A stretch of DNA of 64,000 nucleotides from Flavobacterium sp. HSC-32F16 (GTDB taxonomy: Bacteria; Bacteroidota; Bacteroidia; Flavobacteriales; Flavobacteriaceae), in the NCBI RefSeq assembly GCF_024171645.1, contig NZ_JALKAC010000012.1, positions 62,001 through 126,000 on the forward strand, written 5' to 3'. A model generated the notes under the pieces. That model saw only the letters and a list, made by a program, of their open reading frames with translations, was not told the DNA's origin and ran no database searches. This document shows, piece after piece, positions 7,787 through 15,226 of the stretch (the first letter of the stretch is position 1; the number at the start of each line of letters is the position of its first letter). A program made the position numbers and the translations under genes.

Positions 7787-8191
7787 ATGCTTAACAGAAT
7801 CAAAAATAGCCTTTTATGTAAATGCCTTCAGGCGTTACTAATCGGCTATTTTTTAATGAGCAGTATAAACTTATCAGGTACTTTTGGGCGAATTGTAAAT
7901 AACAATTCTGAAGTACATTCAGTAAAAGGACTTACCTGCAATTTTTTAAAGAAAATTTTTAAGTGCGATGGAATCCCTGAAGAACTGGACGATTATGAAA
8001 CAAAAGACACCAAAACGACTAAACTCGCAAAAGGAATTTTGTTATTAGAATATTTAGTTCCGTCGCATACTACAATGGCTGGTTGCAGCTTTCAATTAAA
8101 GGAACAAGGAAAAAACTATATAGATAATTCTGTTTTTTCATTTGGGTTTCATGGCAAAATTGATATACCGCCTCCTCGAGTTATCATATAA
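7787..8191 (+). CDS. Small exported or membrane-anchored protein, unknown function
   Basis: A 134-residue protein with a hydrophobic N-terminal segment (CLQALLIGYFLMSSINLSG, residues 14-32) that may be a signal anchor. A Cys-containing part follows (CNFLKKIFKCDGIPEELDDY), then an acidic-to-basic linker and the C-terminal end DIPPPRVII. Short flavobacterial proteins with a hydrophobic start and a DxPPP-like C-terminus exist as unnamed families, by my recollection. It lies 102 bp before the ABC/HlyD/TolC operon on the same strand, so it could be cargo or an accessory of that exporter; nothing in the sequence proves this. There is no double-glycine leader. Confidence 0.65.
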   Translation: MLNRIKNSLLCKCLQALLIGYFLMSSINLSGTFGRIVNNNSEVHSVKGLTCNFLKKIFKCDGIPEELDDYETKDTKTTKLAKGILLLEYLVPSHTTMAGCSFQLKEQGKNYIDNSVFSFGFHGKIDIPPPRVII

Positions 8192-8234
8192 ATACTTAAT
8201 TTTGTTAGGATTAGGATAATTTTTGTAATCCTTA

Positions 8235-8252
8235 ATACGGTATTTACCGTAT
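8235..8252. promoter_or_regulatory. Palindromic operator candidate before the ABC exporter operon
   Basis: ATACGGTA-TT-TACCGTAT is a perfect 8-bp-arm palindrome 42 bp before the ABC gene start. Just upstream, GGATTA (near 8208) and TAATCC (near 8227) form a second inverted pair. No T-run follows the palindrome, so a protein-binding site is more likely than a terminator. The regulator is unknown. Confidence 0.45.
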
Positions 8253-8293
8253 ATTAATATCTATCTATTAATCTTGTATTTATATATAAATTC

Positions 8294-9949
8294 ATGACAC
8301 CATTACAACGTTTTTACAACTTACTAAGGCTGGATAAGCGCGACGTATATCAAATTATATTTTATGCTGCTTTTGCCGGTTTGGTCAATCTTTCTCTGCC
8401 TTTAGGAATACAGGCGATTATTAATTTTATTCAAAGCGGACAACTTAGTGTTTCCTGGATCGTTTTAGTGATTCTGGTTACTATTGGAGTTGGTTTTGGC
8501 GGAATCCTAACTATTTTACAGCTTAGAATAGTTGAAAATTTGCAGCAGCGAATTTTTGTTCGTTCCTCTTTTGAATTCGCTTACAGAATGCCTTTAATTA
8601 AATTTAAAGAAATGTATTCTGAATATGCGCCTGAAAAAGCAAACCGTTTCTTTGATACTTTAATGGTTCAAAAAGGAACGGCAAAACTATTACTAGACTT
8701 CTGCACGGCTTTCCTACAGGTGGGACTGGGTATTATTTTATTGGTTTTATACCATTCTTTCTTCATGGTAATCGGCCTTTTGTTTATTGCTATTTTGTAT
8801 ATCATCTTTAAATTTTCGTACCGAGACGGACTTGAAACGAGTCTTAACGAATCGAAGTTTAAATATAAAGTAGCGGCCTGGCTTCAGGAAATAGCACGCA
8901 ACCGCGAAAGTTTCCGCCGAAAAGGAGGTTTTGAATATGCATTAGAAAGAAACGACGGGTATGTTAGTCAATATGTAAATTACCGTGAAAAACACTTTCA
9001 GGTAATGAAAAAACAATACATTCAGCTTACTATTTTTAAAGTAATTGTTACAGCTGCCTTATTGTCGATTGGTGGTTTTCTGGTAATTCACCATCAAATG
9101 AACATTGGGCAGTTTGTGGCAGCTGAAATTGTAATCGTATTGCTGATCAATTCTGTCGAAAAAATAATCTTTGGTCTGGAATCTTTTTATGATGTTTTAA
9201 CCTCTGTAGAAAAAATTGGACAGGTTACGGATATGAAAATTTCATGTATTCCCAATACATCTGCGGTTAGCGATACCGGTATTAATATTGAAACCGAAAG
9301 TGTAGCCTACAACTATCCGGAACATAATAAAAAGTCTCTTAAAAATATTAACCTGAAAATATCTCAGGGTGAAAAGATTATTTTAAGAGGAACAAATGGT
9401 GCCGGAAAAAGTACATTATTACGCTTACTTGCCGGTTTACTTGAGCCGGAAAGCGGTGCTATGTATGTAACAGACAATTATATGAACCGTCTTGACGAAG
9501 ATACATACAGAGCGCAGGCGGGAACATTTTTACAAGGCGACACACTATTTGCGGGAACGATTAGAGAAAATATTCTTTTTGGAAACGAAACCCTTAATAA
9601 TGACGATTTAAAATGGGCTTTAGACAATGTTGGTTTAACGCCGGATATTAAAACTTTCCCGAACGGACTGGAACATCAGATTCATCCGGGAGGACGTGAA
9701 CTTTCGGCTTCAGATGTGCAAAAAATTCTTTTGGCAAGAAGTATTGTGAACAAACCTAATATATTATTCCTTGAAGATCCTGTTGATAAAATGGATGAAT
9801 TGACTTCAGGTAAAATTGTTGATTTTTTACTTTCTGAAGAAAATGACTGGACGGTAATTGTTACTTCTAAAAATGATATTTGGAAGAATAAATGCGGCCG
9901 TATGGTAACAATTGACGATGGAAAAATTATTAACGACATAAAGCTATAA
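8294..9949 (+). CDS. ABC exporter (TM + ATPase) with degenerate catalytic motifs, type I secretion-like
   Basis: A 551-residue fusion of an N-terminal six-helix ABC transmembrane domain (about 1-300) and a nucleotide-binding domain (about 330-551); there is no C39 peptidase domain. Walker A is intact (GTNGAGKST, Lys372), but the signature is LSASD (470-474) instead of LSGGQ. The Walker B region is ILFLEDP (490-496), so the usual Asp-Glu is swapped to Glu-Asp, and the H-loop His is replaced by Ser525 (IVTSKND). It begins an operon with HlyD (2 bp gap) and TolC-like genes, the three parts of a type I secretion system. Either turnover is slow or this is a divergent subfamily. Confidence 0.88.
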   Translation: MTPLQRFYNLLRLDKRDVYQIIFYAAFAGLVNLSLPLGIQAIINFIQSGQLSVSWIVLVILVTIGVGFGGILTILQLRIVENLQQRIFVRSSFEFAYRMPLIKFKEMYSEYAPEKANRFFDTLMVQKGTAKLLLDFCTAFLQVGLGIILLVLYHSFFMVIGLLFIAILYIIFKFSYRDGLETSLNESKFKYKVAAWLQEIARNRESFRRKGGFEYALERNDGYVSQYVNYREKHFQVMKKQYIQLTIFKVIVTAALLSIGGFLVIHHQMNIGQFVAAEIVIVLLINSVEKIIFGLESFYDVLTSVEKIGQVTDMKISCIPNTSAVSDTGINIETESVAYNYPEHNKKSLKNINLKISQGEKIILRGTNGAGKSTLLRLLAGLLEPESGAMYVTDNYMNRLDEDTYRAQAGTFLQGDTLFAGTIRENILFGNETLNNDDLKWALDNVGLTPDIKTFPNGLEHQIHPGGRELSASDVQKILLARSIVNKPNILFLEDPVDKMDELTSGKIVDFLLSEENDWTVIVTSKNDIWKNKCGRMVTIDDGKIINDIKL

Positions 9950-9951
9950 TC

Positions 9952-11307
9952 ATGCTCAATATATCAAAAGATAATAATATACTTATAACTCCAGGTAAAT
10001 ACAAATCTATTACAAGTGTTGCCAAGAGACCTCATTACCAAATTTTAAACAGGATAATCATTGTGTTTCTGATATTTTTGGTTGCCTGTCTTTTCCTGCC
10101 TTGGACACAGAATATTTCAGGAAGCGGTTCGGTTACGACGTTAAAACCAGATCAAAGACCACAAACGGTACATAATGCTATTGCGGGACGTATCGAAAAA
10201 TGGTATGTTCAGGAAGGGGATTATGTTAAGAAAGGCGATACGATTGTTTTTATTTCGGAGGTAAAAGAAGATTACTTAGATCCCAATTTGGTTAACAATA
10301 CCAAACAGCAGGTCGATGCAAAAAAAATGGCGGTAGAATCGTATGGAGACAAAGTAAACTCTCTTGATGTTCAGGCTCAGTCCCTTAATACAGAAAGAGA
10401 ATTAAAATTACAGCAAGCTCAAAATAAAATTAAACAAGCCCAGCTTAAAATTAAAAGTGACAGTATGGATCTTGAAGCGGTAAAAACGCAGTTAAGAATT
10501 GCCAGAACACAATTCGACCGTTCTACGGCGCTTAATAAAGAAGGTTTAAAGCCGCTTACAGATGTTGAGCAGAAAAGATTAAAACTTCAGGAATCTGAAG
10601 CGTATATCATTACACAGCAAAATAAACTTTTAAGCAGTAAAAATGAATTAATAAATGCCAGAGTTGAAATTAATCGTATTACGGCTGAATATTCAGAGAA
10701 GATTTCGAAATCAAGAAGTGATAAATTTACTGCATTAAGTACACAATACGATACAGAAGCTCAGGTAAATAAACTTCAAAACCAATATGTAAATTATAGT
10801 TTAAGAAACGGTTTGTACTATATTACGGCACCGCAGAGCGGTTATGTAAACCGAGCTTTACTGGCTGGGCTTGGAGAGACTATTAAAGAGGGAACTCCAA
10901 TTGTAAGTATTATGCCTTCAATTTATGATATCGCAGTAGAAACCTATGTTGATCCTATTGATCTTCCGTTAGTTCATCGTGGTGCAAAAGTGAGAGTCTG
11001 GTTTGACGGATGGCCTAGAATTGTTTTCTCCGGATGGCCGGGATTATCATATGGAACGTATGGAGGAAGGGTAGTAGCAATCGAAAATTTTATCAGTTCG
11101 AATGGAAAATACAGAGTACTGATTTCTCCTGATGGAGTAGATAATAAATGGCCGAAAGAACTAAGCATTGGAGCAGGGGCGCAAAGTATTGCTTTGCTGG
11201 AAACGGTTTCGGTTTGGTATGAAATATGGCGAAACCTAAACGGGTTTCCGCCAAACTATTATAATTCAGGTGAAAAAGAAGCAAAGGATGGTAAAGACAA
11301 AAAATAA
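9952..11307 (+). CDS. HlyD family periplasmic adaptor
   Basis: A 451-residue membrane fusion protein. A short cytoplasmic start is followed by one TM helix (IIIVFLIFLVACLFLPW, about residues 30-50), then a biotinyl/lipoyl half-motif (GRIEKWYVQEGDYVKKGDTI, about 82-101), a long helical coiled coil (about 115-285) and a beta-barrel region (YYITAPQSGYVNRALL onward). It bridges the inner-membrane ABC exporter and the outer-membrane TolC-like channel. It starts 2 bp after the ABC gene and overlaps the next gene, so translation is coupled. Substrate unknown. Confidence 0.9.
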   Translation: MLNISKDNNILITPGKYKSITSVAKRPHYQILNRIIIVFLIFLVACLFLPWTQNISGSGSVTTLKPDQRPQTVHNAIAGRIEKWYVQEGDYVKKGDTIVFISEVKEDYLDPNLVNNTKQQVDAKKMAVESYGDKVNSLDVQAQSLNTERELKLQQAQNKIKQAQLKIKSDSMDLEAVKTQLRIARTQFDRSTALNKEGLKPLTDVEQKRLKLQESEAYIITQQNKLLSSKNELINARVEINRITAEYSEKISKSRSDKFTALSTQYDTEAQVNKLQNQYVNYSLRNGLYYITAPQSGYVNRALLAGLGETIKEGTPIVSIMPSIYDIAVETYVDPIDLPLVHRGAKVRVWFDGWPRIVFSGWPGLSYGTYGGRVVAIENFISSNGKYRVLISPDGVDNKWPKELSIGAGAQSIALLETVSVWYEIWRNLNGFPPNYYNSGEKEAKDGKDKK

Positions 11308-12706
11308 ATTGAAATACGCTGCAGTGCTGTTTTCTCTTTTATTTTTATTAGGTTTTTCTAATGTATACAGCCAGGATTTTAATAAAGAGGAATTAAGTTA
11401 CAGCGAGTTTTTAGGATATGTAAAAAAATACCATCCATTGGTAAAACAGGCAAATCTTGAAATAAGCAACGCTCAGGCCATGCTTATGATGGCACGTGGT
11501 GGATTTGATCCTAAAATTGAAGTAGATTACAGCAAAAAAGAGTTTAAAGGAACAGAATATTATTCCTTATTAAACAGCAGTTTTAAAATTCCGACTTGGT
11601 ATGGAATTGAAATTAAAGCGGGATTTGATGATACAGACGGGCAATATTACAATCCGCAGAATCGTACGCCTGAAGCCGGATTAACTTCTTTAGGAATCAG
11701 CGTTGCATTGGGACAGGGAATGTTTATCAATCAGCGTATGGCCGATGTAAGAGAAGGAAAACTACAGTTGAAGTTGAGTGATGCCCAAAGAAAACTGAAA
11801 GCAATTGAGGTTTTGTACAAAGCGAGTGAAGCGTATTTTGAGTGGAGAAAAAGCTATAATGAAGCAGAACTTTATAAAAGATATTTAGGTTTTGCGAGCA
11901 CTCGTTTTCAGGGTGTAAAAAAATTGATTGAACTGGGTGATTCTCCTGCAATAGACAGCGTTGAAGCCGGAATAACAGTGAGAAACCGTGAATTAAACGT
12001 AGAGAACGGAAACTTGAAACTGGCAAAAGCTAAACTATATCTTTCTAATTATTTGTGGATTGAAAATGTGCCGGTTGAATTGGATGAACTGGTTAAACCA
12101 GAAGAAAATTTAATTCTTACCGTTGAAGGAACGCTTAAAACTGATGCTATGATGGTTGATGTTGAAAGTCTGGAATCTCACCCAAAAATTCAGGCTTTGG
12201 AAACCAAAATGGATATGCTTGAAATTGGCAGAAAACTGAAAGCAAATTCATTACTGCCAAAATTAAATGTGGGTTATAATTATATTTCAGAACCTGCTTA
12301 TTTTGATTCTTTTAATGCCGATGATTATAAGTTTAATGTAGATTTCAGTATTCCGATTTTCCTGAGAAAGGAAAGGGGAAGCCTTAAAATAGCCAAACTT
12401 AAAATTCAGGATTTAAAGTTTGATATTGAGCAGCAGCGACTTGAATTGAAAAACAAAATTAAAGCGCAGCAAACAGAAATTGCTTCTTTAAGAAGACAGA
12501 AAAATGTAATTGATAATCTGGTAAAAGATTATACAACTATGCTTACTTCCGAAGAGAAATTGTTCTCTTTTGGCGAAAGCTCCATATTCCTGATTAATTC
12601 AAGAGAAAATAATCTGGTTAGCGCTAAGTTATCTCAAATAGGAATCGAGAATCAGTTTTATATTTCAAATGCCGAATTGTATAAGATTCTGGCAAATCCG
12701 GATTAA
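11288..12706 (+). CDS. TolC family outer-membrane efflux/secretion channel
   Basis: About 472 residues: signal peptide (LKYAAVLFSLLFLLGFSNVYSQ) followed by two long helical-hairpin and beta segments typical of TolC/OEP proteins (AEAYFEWRKSYNEAELYKRY; LKNKIKAQQTEIASLRRQ). ATG 11288 is preferred, overlapping hlyD by 20 bp; a GTG at 11270 in the same frame would add six residues. It completes the ABC/HlyD/TolC tripartite exporter and would form the outer-membrane duct. A terminator follows the stop by 27 bp. Confidence 0.9.
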   Translation: MVKTKNKLKYAAVLFSLLFLLGFSNVYSQDFNKEELSYSEFLGYVKKYHPLVKQANLEISNAQAMLMMARGGFDPKIEVDYSKKEFKGTEYYSLLNSSFKIPTWYGIEIKAGFDDTDGQYYNPQNRTPEAGLTSLGISVALGQGMFINQRMADVREGKLQLKLSDAQRKLKAIEVLYKASEAYFEWRKSYNEAELYKRYLGFASTRFQGVKKLIELGDSPAIDSVEAGITVRNRELNVENGNLKLAKAKLYLSNYLWIENVPVELDELVKPEENLILTVEGTLKTDAMMVDVESLESHPKIQALETKMDMLEIGRKLKANSLLPKLNVGYNYISEPAYFDSFNADDYKFNVDFSIPIFLRKERGSLKIAKLKIQDLKFDIEQQRLELKNKIKAQQTEIASLRRQKNVIDNLVKDYTTMLTSEEKLFSFGESSIFLINSRENNLVSAKLSQIGIENQFYISNAELYKILANPD

Positions 12707-12732
12707 GATAATGGTCTTAATTTCTATACATA

Positions 12733-12770
12733 AAAAAGCCAGCAAATTATTATTTTGCTGGCTTTTTATA
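12733..12770. terminator. Terminator after the ABC/HlyD/TolC operon
   Basis: Fourteen-bp perfect stem (12733-12746 / 12754-12767, core AGCCAGCAAA) with 7-nt loop, A-run before and T-run after, so it works in both directions. It is shared with the convergent desaturase gene ending at 12793. Confidence 0.85.
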
Positions 12771-12792
12771 TAAGATAATGTTTAGCTGCGGC

Positions 12793-13647
12793 CTATTTTA
12801 CATTATAAAAAGTGAATTTTTTATCTAATAAAATCCCTTTTATACTTTTTACAGGATTTGAGTTTTTCTCTCTTTTTGTTAATCCAATAGCCAAAGTTAA
12901 CCATGATAAATTTGGATATTCATGGTGAACATCGTGATTGCCAATACCAAATCCCATTGGAAACCAATAAGTATTTGTTTTGTGCTCTAAAGAAGTTCCC
13001 ATATGTTCACACCAGCTTCTTACTGCCGAAATGATATTTAAAAATATAAGTGTAAATAAAACAAAATAAACAGGAGGTTGAAGTAACCAGAACCAAATTA
13101 TACTTATGCAGATGGTAATTAAAAAATACATTCGATTAATTTTTAATGCACTGTTTACTTTTTTTGTGCTTTCCTTATTATTAAAATCAAAAATTAGGTA
13201 AAAAGTATACAAAAGAGGAATCGATTCTAATAAAATATATAGAAAGCGATTTTTTTGATATATATATTTAGATTTTGAAGAAGAGAGCGGATCAAAATCG
13301 GTATTTGTATATCCGTGATGAATTAAATGATACTTTCTGTAATGTTCCCCATAAAAAGGAAGAAAAACTAAGGCAGAACATAAGTTTAAAATAAAACGGT
13401 CCAATTTAGTTTTTGTAATTGCTTTATGAGAACCATCGTGAACCGTGATTATTAAAAAAGAATGAACGAAAAAACCTGCCGGAATAAATGCCCAATAATA
13501 TCCTTTTTCGTATAAATTCATGCAATAAGCAATTGATAGAGATAGCAGTGAAGCAAGAATTAAAGTAGCTAGAGGAATCAATAAAAAATTTTTTCTAAGT
13601 TTTTTTTCAATAGAGATTTCTGTAAGGGCTTGTATTTTATATTTCAT
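12793..13647 (-). CDS. Fatty acid desaturase family membrane protein
   Basis: A 284-residue integral membrane protein with the three His boxes of membrane di-iron desaturases/hydroxylases: HDGSH (after TM2), HLIHHGYTN (HxxHH) and, near the C-terminus, GNHDVHHEYP (HDVHH). About four to six hydrophobic segments surround them. It oxidises a membrane-bound fatty acyl or lipid chain with O2; the exact substrate (acyl lipid, carotenoid or sphingolipid) cannot be told. Stand-alone gene with its own -7 box upstream and a shared terminator downstream. Confidence 0.85.
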   Translation of the reverse strand: MKYKIQALTEISIEKKLRKNFLLIPLATLILASLLSLSIAYCMNLYEKGYYWAFIPAGFFVHSFLIITVHDGSHKAITKTKLDRFILNLCSALVFLPFYGEHYRKYHLIHHGYTNTDFDPLSSSKSKYIYQKNRFLYILLESIPLLYTFYLIFDFNNKESTKKVNSALKINRMYFLITICISIIWFWLLQPPVYFVLFTLIFLNIISAVRSWCEHMGTSLEHKTNTYWFPMGFGIGNHDVHHEYPNLSWLTLAIGLTKREKNSNPVKSIKGILLDKKFTFYNVK

Positions 13648-13670
13648 GTTTGCGTATAGAATAATTTATG

Positions 13671-13678
13671 CAAACTTA
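13671..13678 (-). promoter_or_regulatory. -7 box of the desaturase gene
   Basis: Minus strand TAAGTTTG matches TAnnTTTG 24 bases before the start codon. No clear -33 TTG. Confidence 0.45.
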
Positions 13679-13807
13679 GAGAGAAGCATTTTAAAAATAG
13701 CTGATAAAAGTTATAAAAATGATAAAATAAGTTTTTTTTTAGTTAATAAAAAACTATTAAAAAGCAGAAGGGTTTATTTGTAAACTATTTTTATAAATGA
13801 GTAAAAC

Positions 13808-13841
13808 AAAAAAAGCAGCAAGTATGTTTGCTGCTTTTTTT
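13808..13841. terminator. Terminator after the NmrA-like gene
   Basis: Fourteen-bp perfect stem AAAAAAAGCAGCAA / TTGCTGCTTTTTTT with a 6-nt loop, 14 bp beyond the stop of the minus-strand gene at 13856. Confidence 0.8.
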
Positions 13842-13855
13842 GTTACGAATTGTAT

Positions 13856-14731
13856 TTAGAATTTTAAAGCAAATTCTTTTGCAAAGTCTTCCAGTTTTGT
13901 TTTTCCATCGACAGACAGATTGCTTTTTAAGAAATCTTCGGCAATTTTTCCATTGCGTAAACCTGTCCCCATTTCAGTATATAGTTTGGCAATTTCTTCT
14001 GGTATTCCTGCTTGTGTCATTCCTTGCAGCGATTGTTCATCAGTAAATTCAACCCAGGGTAAATCTAATTTATCAATGGCAGTTCCTAACACTTTAGCAA
14101 TATCACCCGGCGTGCGAACATCACTTATAATGTAGCGGATGTTTTTTCCTGATGGAGTTTCTGCTAATTCTTCGGCAGCCGCCTGAGCAATATCTACTGG
14201 ATGAACTAAAGGTATTTTTGCATCTGAAGGAAAATTCCCGCCCATAATTCCCACGCCTTTAATCATCAGAACATCATTATAAAAGTTGTTAAAGAAGTAA
14301 CCAGCTCTTAAAAACGTGACAGAAGTATTCAATTCGTTGTACAATTTTTCAATATGGTAAAGTCCGGCAATTGGTCCGTTTCCGGTTGGAAGATCAGCTC
14401 CAATGCTGCTTAACATCACAACACGTTTAATGCTTGCCGCTGCTATGGCTTTCGCGAAAGCGCGGCCTGCTTCGGTAGTATTTGCTATTACGTTTTGGCC
14501 TCCTAAATTTGGCGGTGTCATTGCAAAAAGCGCATCGGCACCATTGAATGTTTCTGTTAAAAAAGTGCTGTCGCTTACAGAACCAATCGCTGCTTTTGCG
14601 CCTAAATTTTCGATTGCGGCTTTTTTGTTCAAGTCACTGCTGATTACCGTTACGTCGTGTCCAGCGTTTATAAGTTTTTCTGCTAAAGGTTTTCCGATGT
14701 TCCCTAAAGAACCTGATACTATAATTTTCAT
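13856..14731 (-). CDS. NmrA-like / atypical SDR NAD(P)-binding protein
   Basis: A 291-residue protein starting MKIIVSGSLGNIGKPLAEKL, a Rossmann GxxGxxG fold at the very N-terminus. The ATG at 14731 is chosen because the 19 extra residues of a longer frame (from 14788) lie in the promoter region. The body (FAMTPPNLGGQNVIANTTEA; VVMLSSIGADLP) matches the NmrA/azoreductase-like atypical SDRs, which bind NAD(P) and act as reductases or redox sensors. It is divergent from an HxlR regulator, a frequent pairing in which HxlR represses the oxidoreductase in response to electrophiles. The substrate is unknown. Confidence 0.85.
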   Translation of the reverse strand: MKIIVSGSLGNIGKPLAEKLINAGHDVTVISSDLNKKAAIENLGAKAAIGSVSDSTFLTETFNGADALFAMTPPNLGGQNVIANTTEAGRAFAKAIAAASIKRVVMLSSIGADLPTGNGPIAGLYHIEKLYNELNTSVTFLRAGYFFNNFYNDVLMIKGVGIMGGNFPSDAKIPLVHPVDIAQAAAEELAETPSGKNIRYIISDVRTPGDIAKVLGTAIDKLDLPWVEFTDEQSLQGMTQAGIPEEIAKLYTEMGTGLRNGKIAEDFLKSNLSVDGKTKLEDFAKEFALKF

Positions 14732-14757
14732 ATATATAATTTTTTTTATTACAGTTA

Positions 14758-14771
14758 CAAAGGTATCTTTG
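14758..14771. promoter_or_regulatory. Divergent promoter: two overlapping -7 boxes
   Basis: CAAAGGTATCTTTG is a near-palindrome. On the plus strand TATCTTTG (14764-14771) fits the -7 consensus for hxlR; on the minus strand TACCTTTG (14765-14758) fits it for the NmrA-like gene, with a TTG about 20 bases further upstream. The two boxes share two base pairs, so the promoters must exclude each other. Confidence 0.6.
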
Positions 14772-14796
14772 TACTTACTTTTATACAAGTACTTAC
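14771..14796. promoter_or_regulatory. HxlR operator candidate
   Basis: GTACTTAC occurs at 14771-14778 and 14789-14796 as an 18-bp-spaced direct repeat. The second copy overlaps the inverted half AAGTAC (14787-14792), giving GTACTT-N10-AAGTAC. It begins at the last base of the plus-strand -7 box and lies between the -7 and -33 of the minus-strand promoter, so bound HxlR could repress both genes. Confidence 0.5.
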
Positions 14797-14811
14797 CCTA
14801 AAGTATGTATT

Positions 14812-15177
14812 ATGACAGCAATTAAAGAAACATCGACTATTCAGGAAAATAAGCAGTATGCTTTAGAAAAATGTCCTGTAACATTTGTAATGGAGAAAAT
14901 TGGAGGTTACTGGAAACCCATAATTGTTTATCACTTGTCTACTGGTGATATGCGTTACAGCGAATTAAAAAGAGCTATTCCGGCTGTGACCGAAAAAATG
15001 CTCATCCAGCATCTAAAACAATTAGAAGCCGACGGTTTAGTAATTAGAGAGGCCAAACCTGTTGTACCGCCTTTTGTAACCTATAGACTCAGCACAGCCG
15101 GAGAAGGTTTACTGCCGGTTATTGATGCAATGGCTTCGTGGGCTTTTAAGGTGAAAGACGGTGTTTTTAATATATAA
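14812..15177 (+). CDS. HxlR family winged-helix regulator
   Basis: A 121-residue protein with the family pattern: a Cys near the N-terminus (KCPVTFVMEKIGGYWKPIIV), RYSELKRAIPAVTEKMLIQH as the winged HTH, and LEADGLVIREAKPVVPPFVT leading to YRLSTAGEGLLP. HxlR proteins are dimeric repressors or activators, many sensing thiol-reactive compounds through this conserved Cys. It is divergent from the NmrA-like oxidoreductase with overlapping promoters and GTACTT repeats between them, so it very likely controls that gene and itself. Confidence 0.9.
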   Translation: MTAIKETSTIQENKQYALEKCPVTFVMEKIGGYWKPIIVYHLSTGDMRYSELKRAIPAVTEKMLIQHLKQLEADGLVIREAKPVVPPFVTYRLSTAGEGLLPVIDAMASWAFKVKDGVFNI

Positions 15178-15185
15178 TCTGAAAT

Positions 15186-15218
15186 AAAAATGCCTCTTTG
15201 TGTGAAAGAGGCATTTTT
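15186..15218. terminator. Shared terminator between hxlR and the antiporter gene
   Basis: Fourteen-bp perfect stem AAAAATGCCTCTTT / AAAGAGGCATTTTT with loop GTGTG, flanked by A and T runs. Ends hxlR on the plus strand and the antiporter (stop 15227) on the minus strand. Confidence 0.85.
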
Positions 15219-15226
15219 AGTGGAAT

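Noticed and set aside
14732-14788. Longer start for the NmrA-like gene (adding 19 residues)
   Set aside because: The extra residues cover the -7 boxes and do not fit the Rossmann N-terminus, which begins at MKIIVSG.
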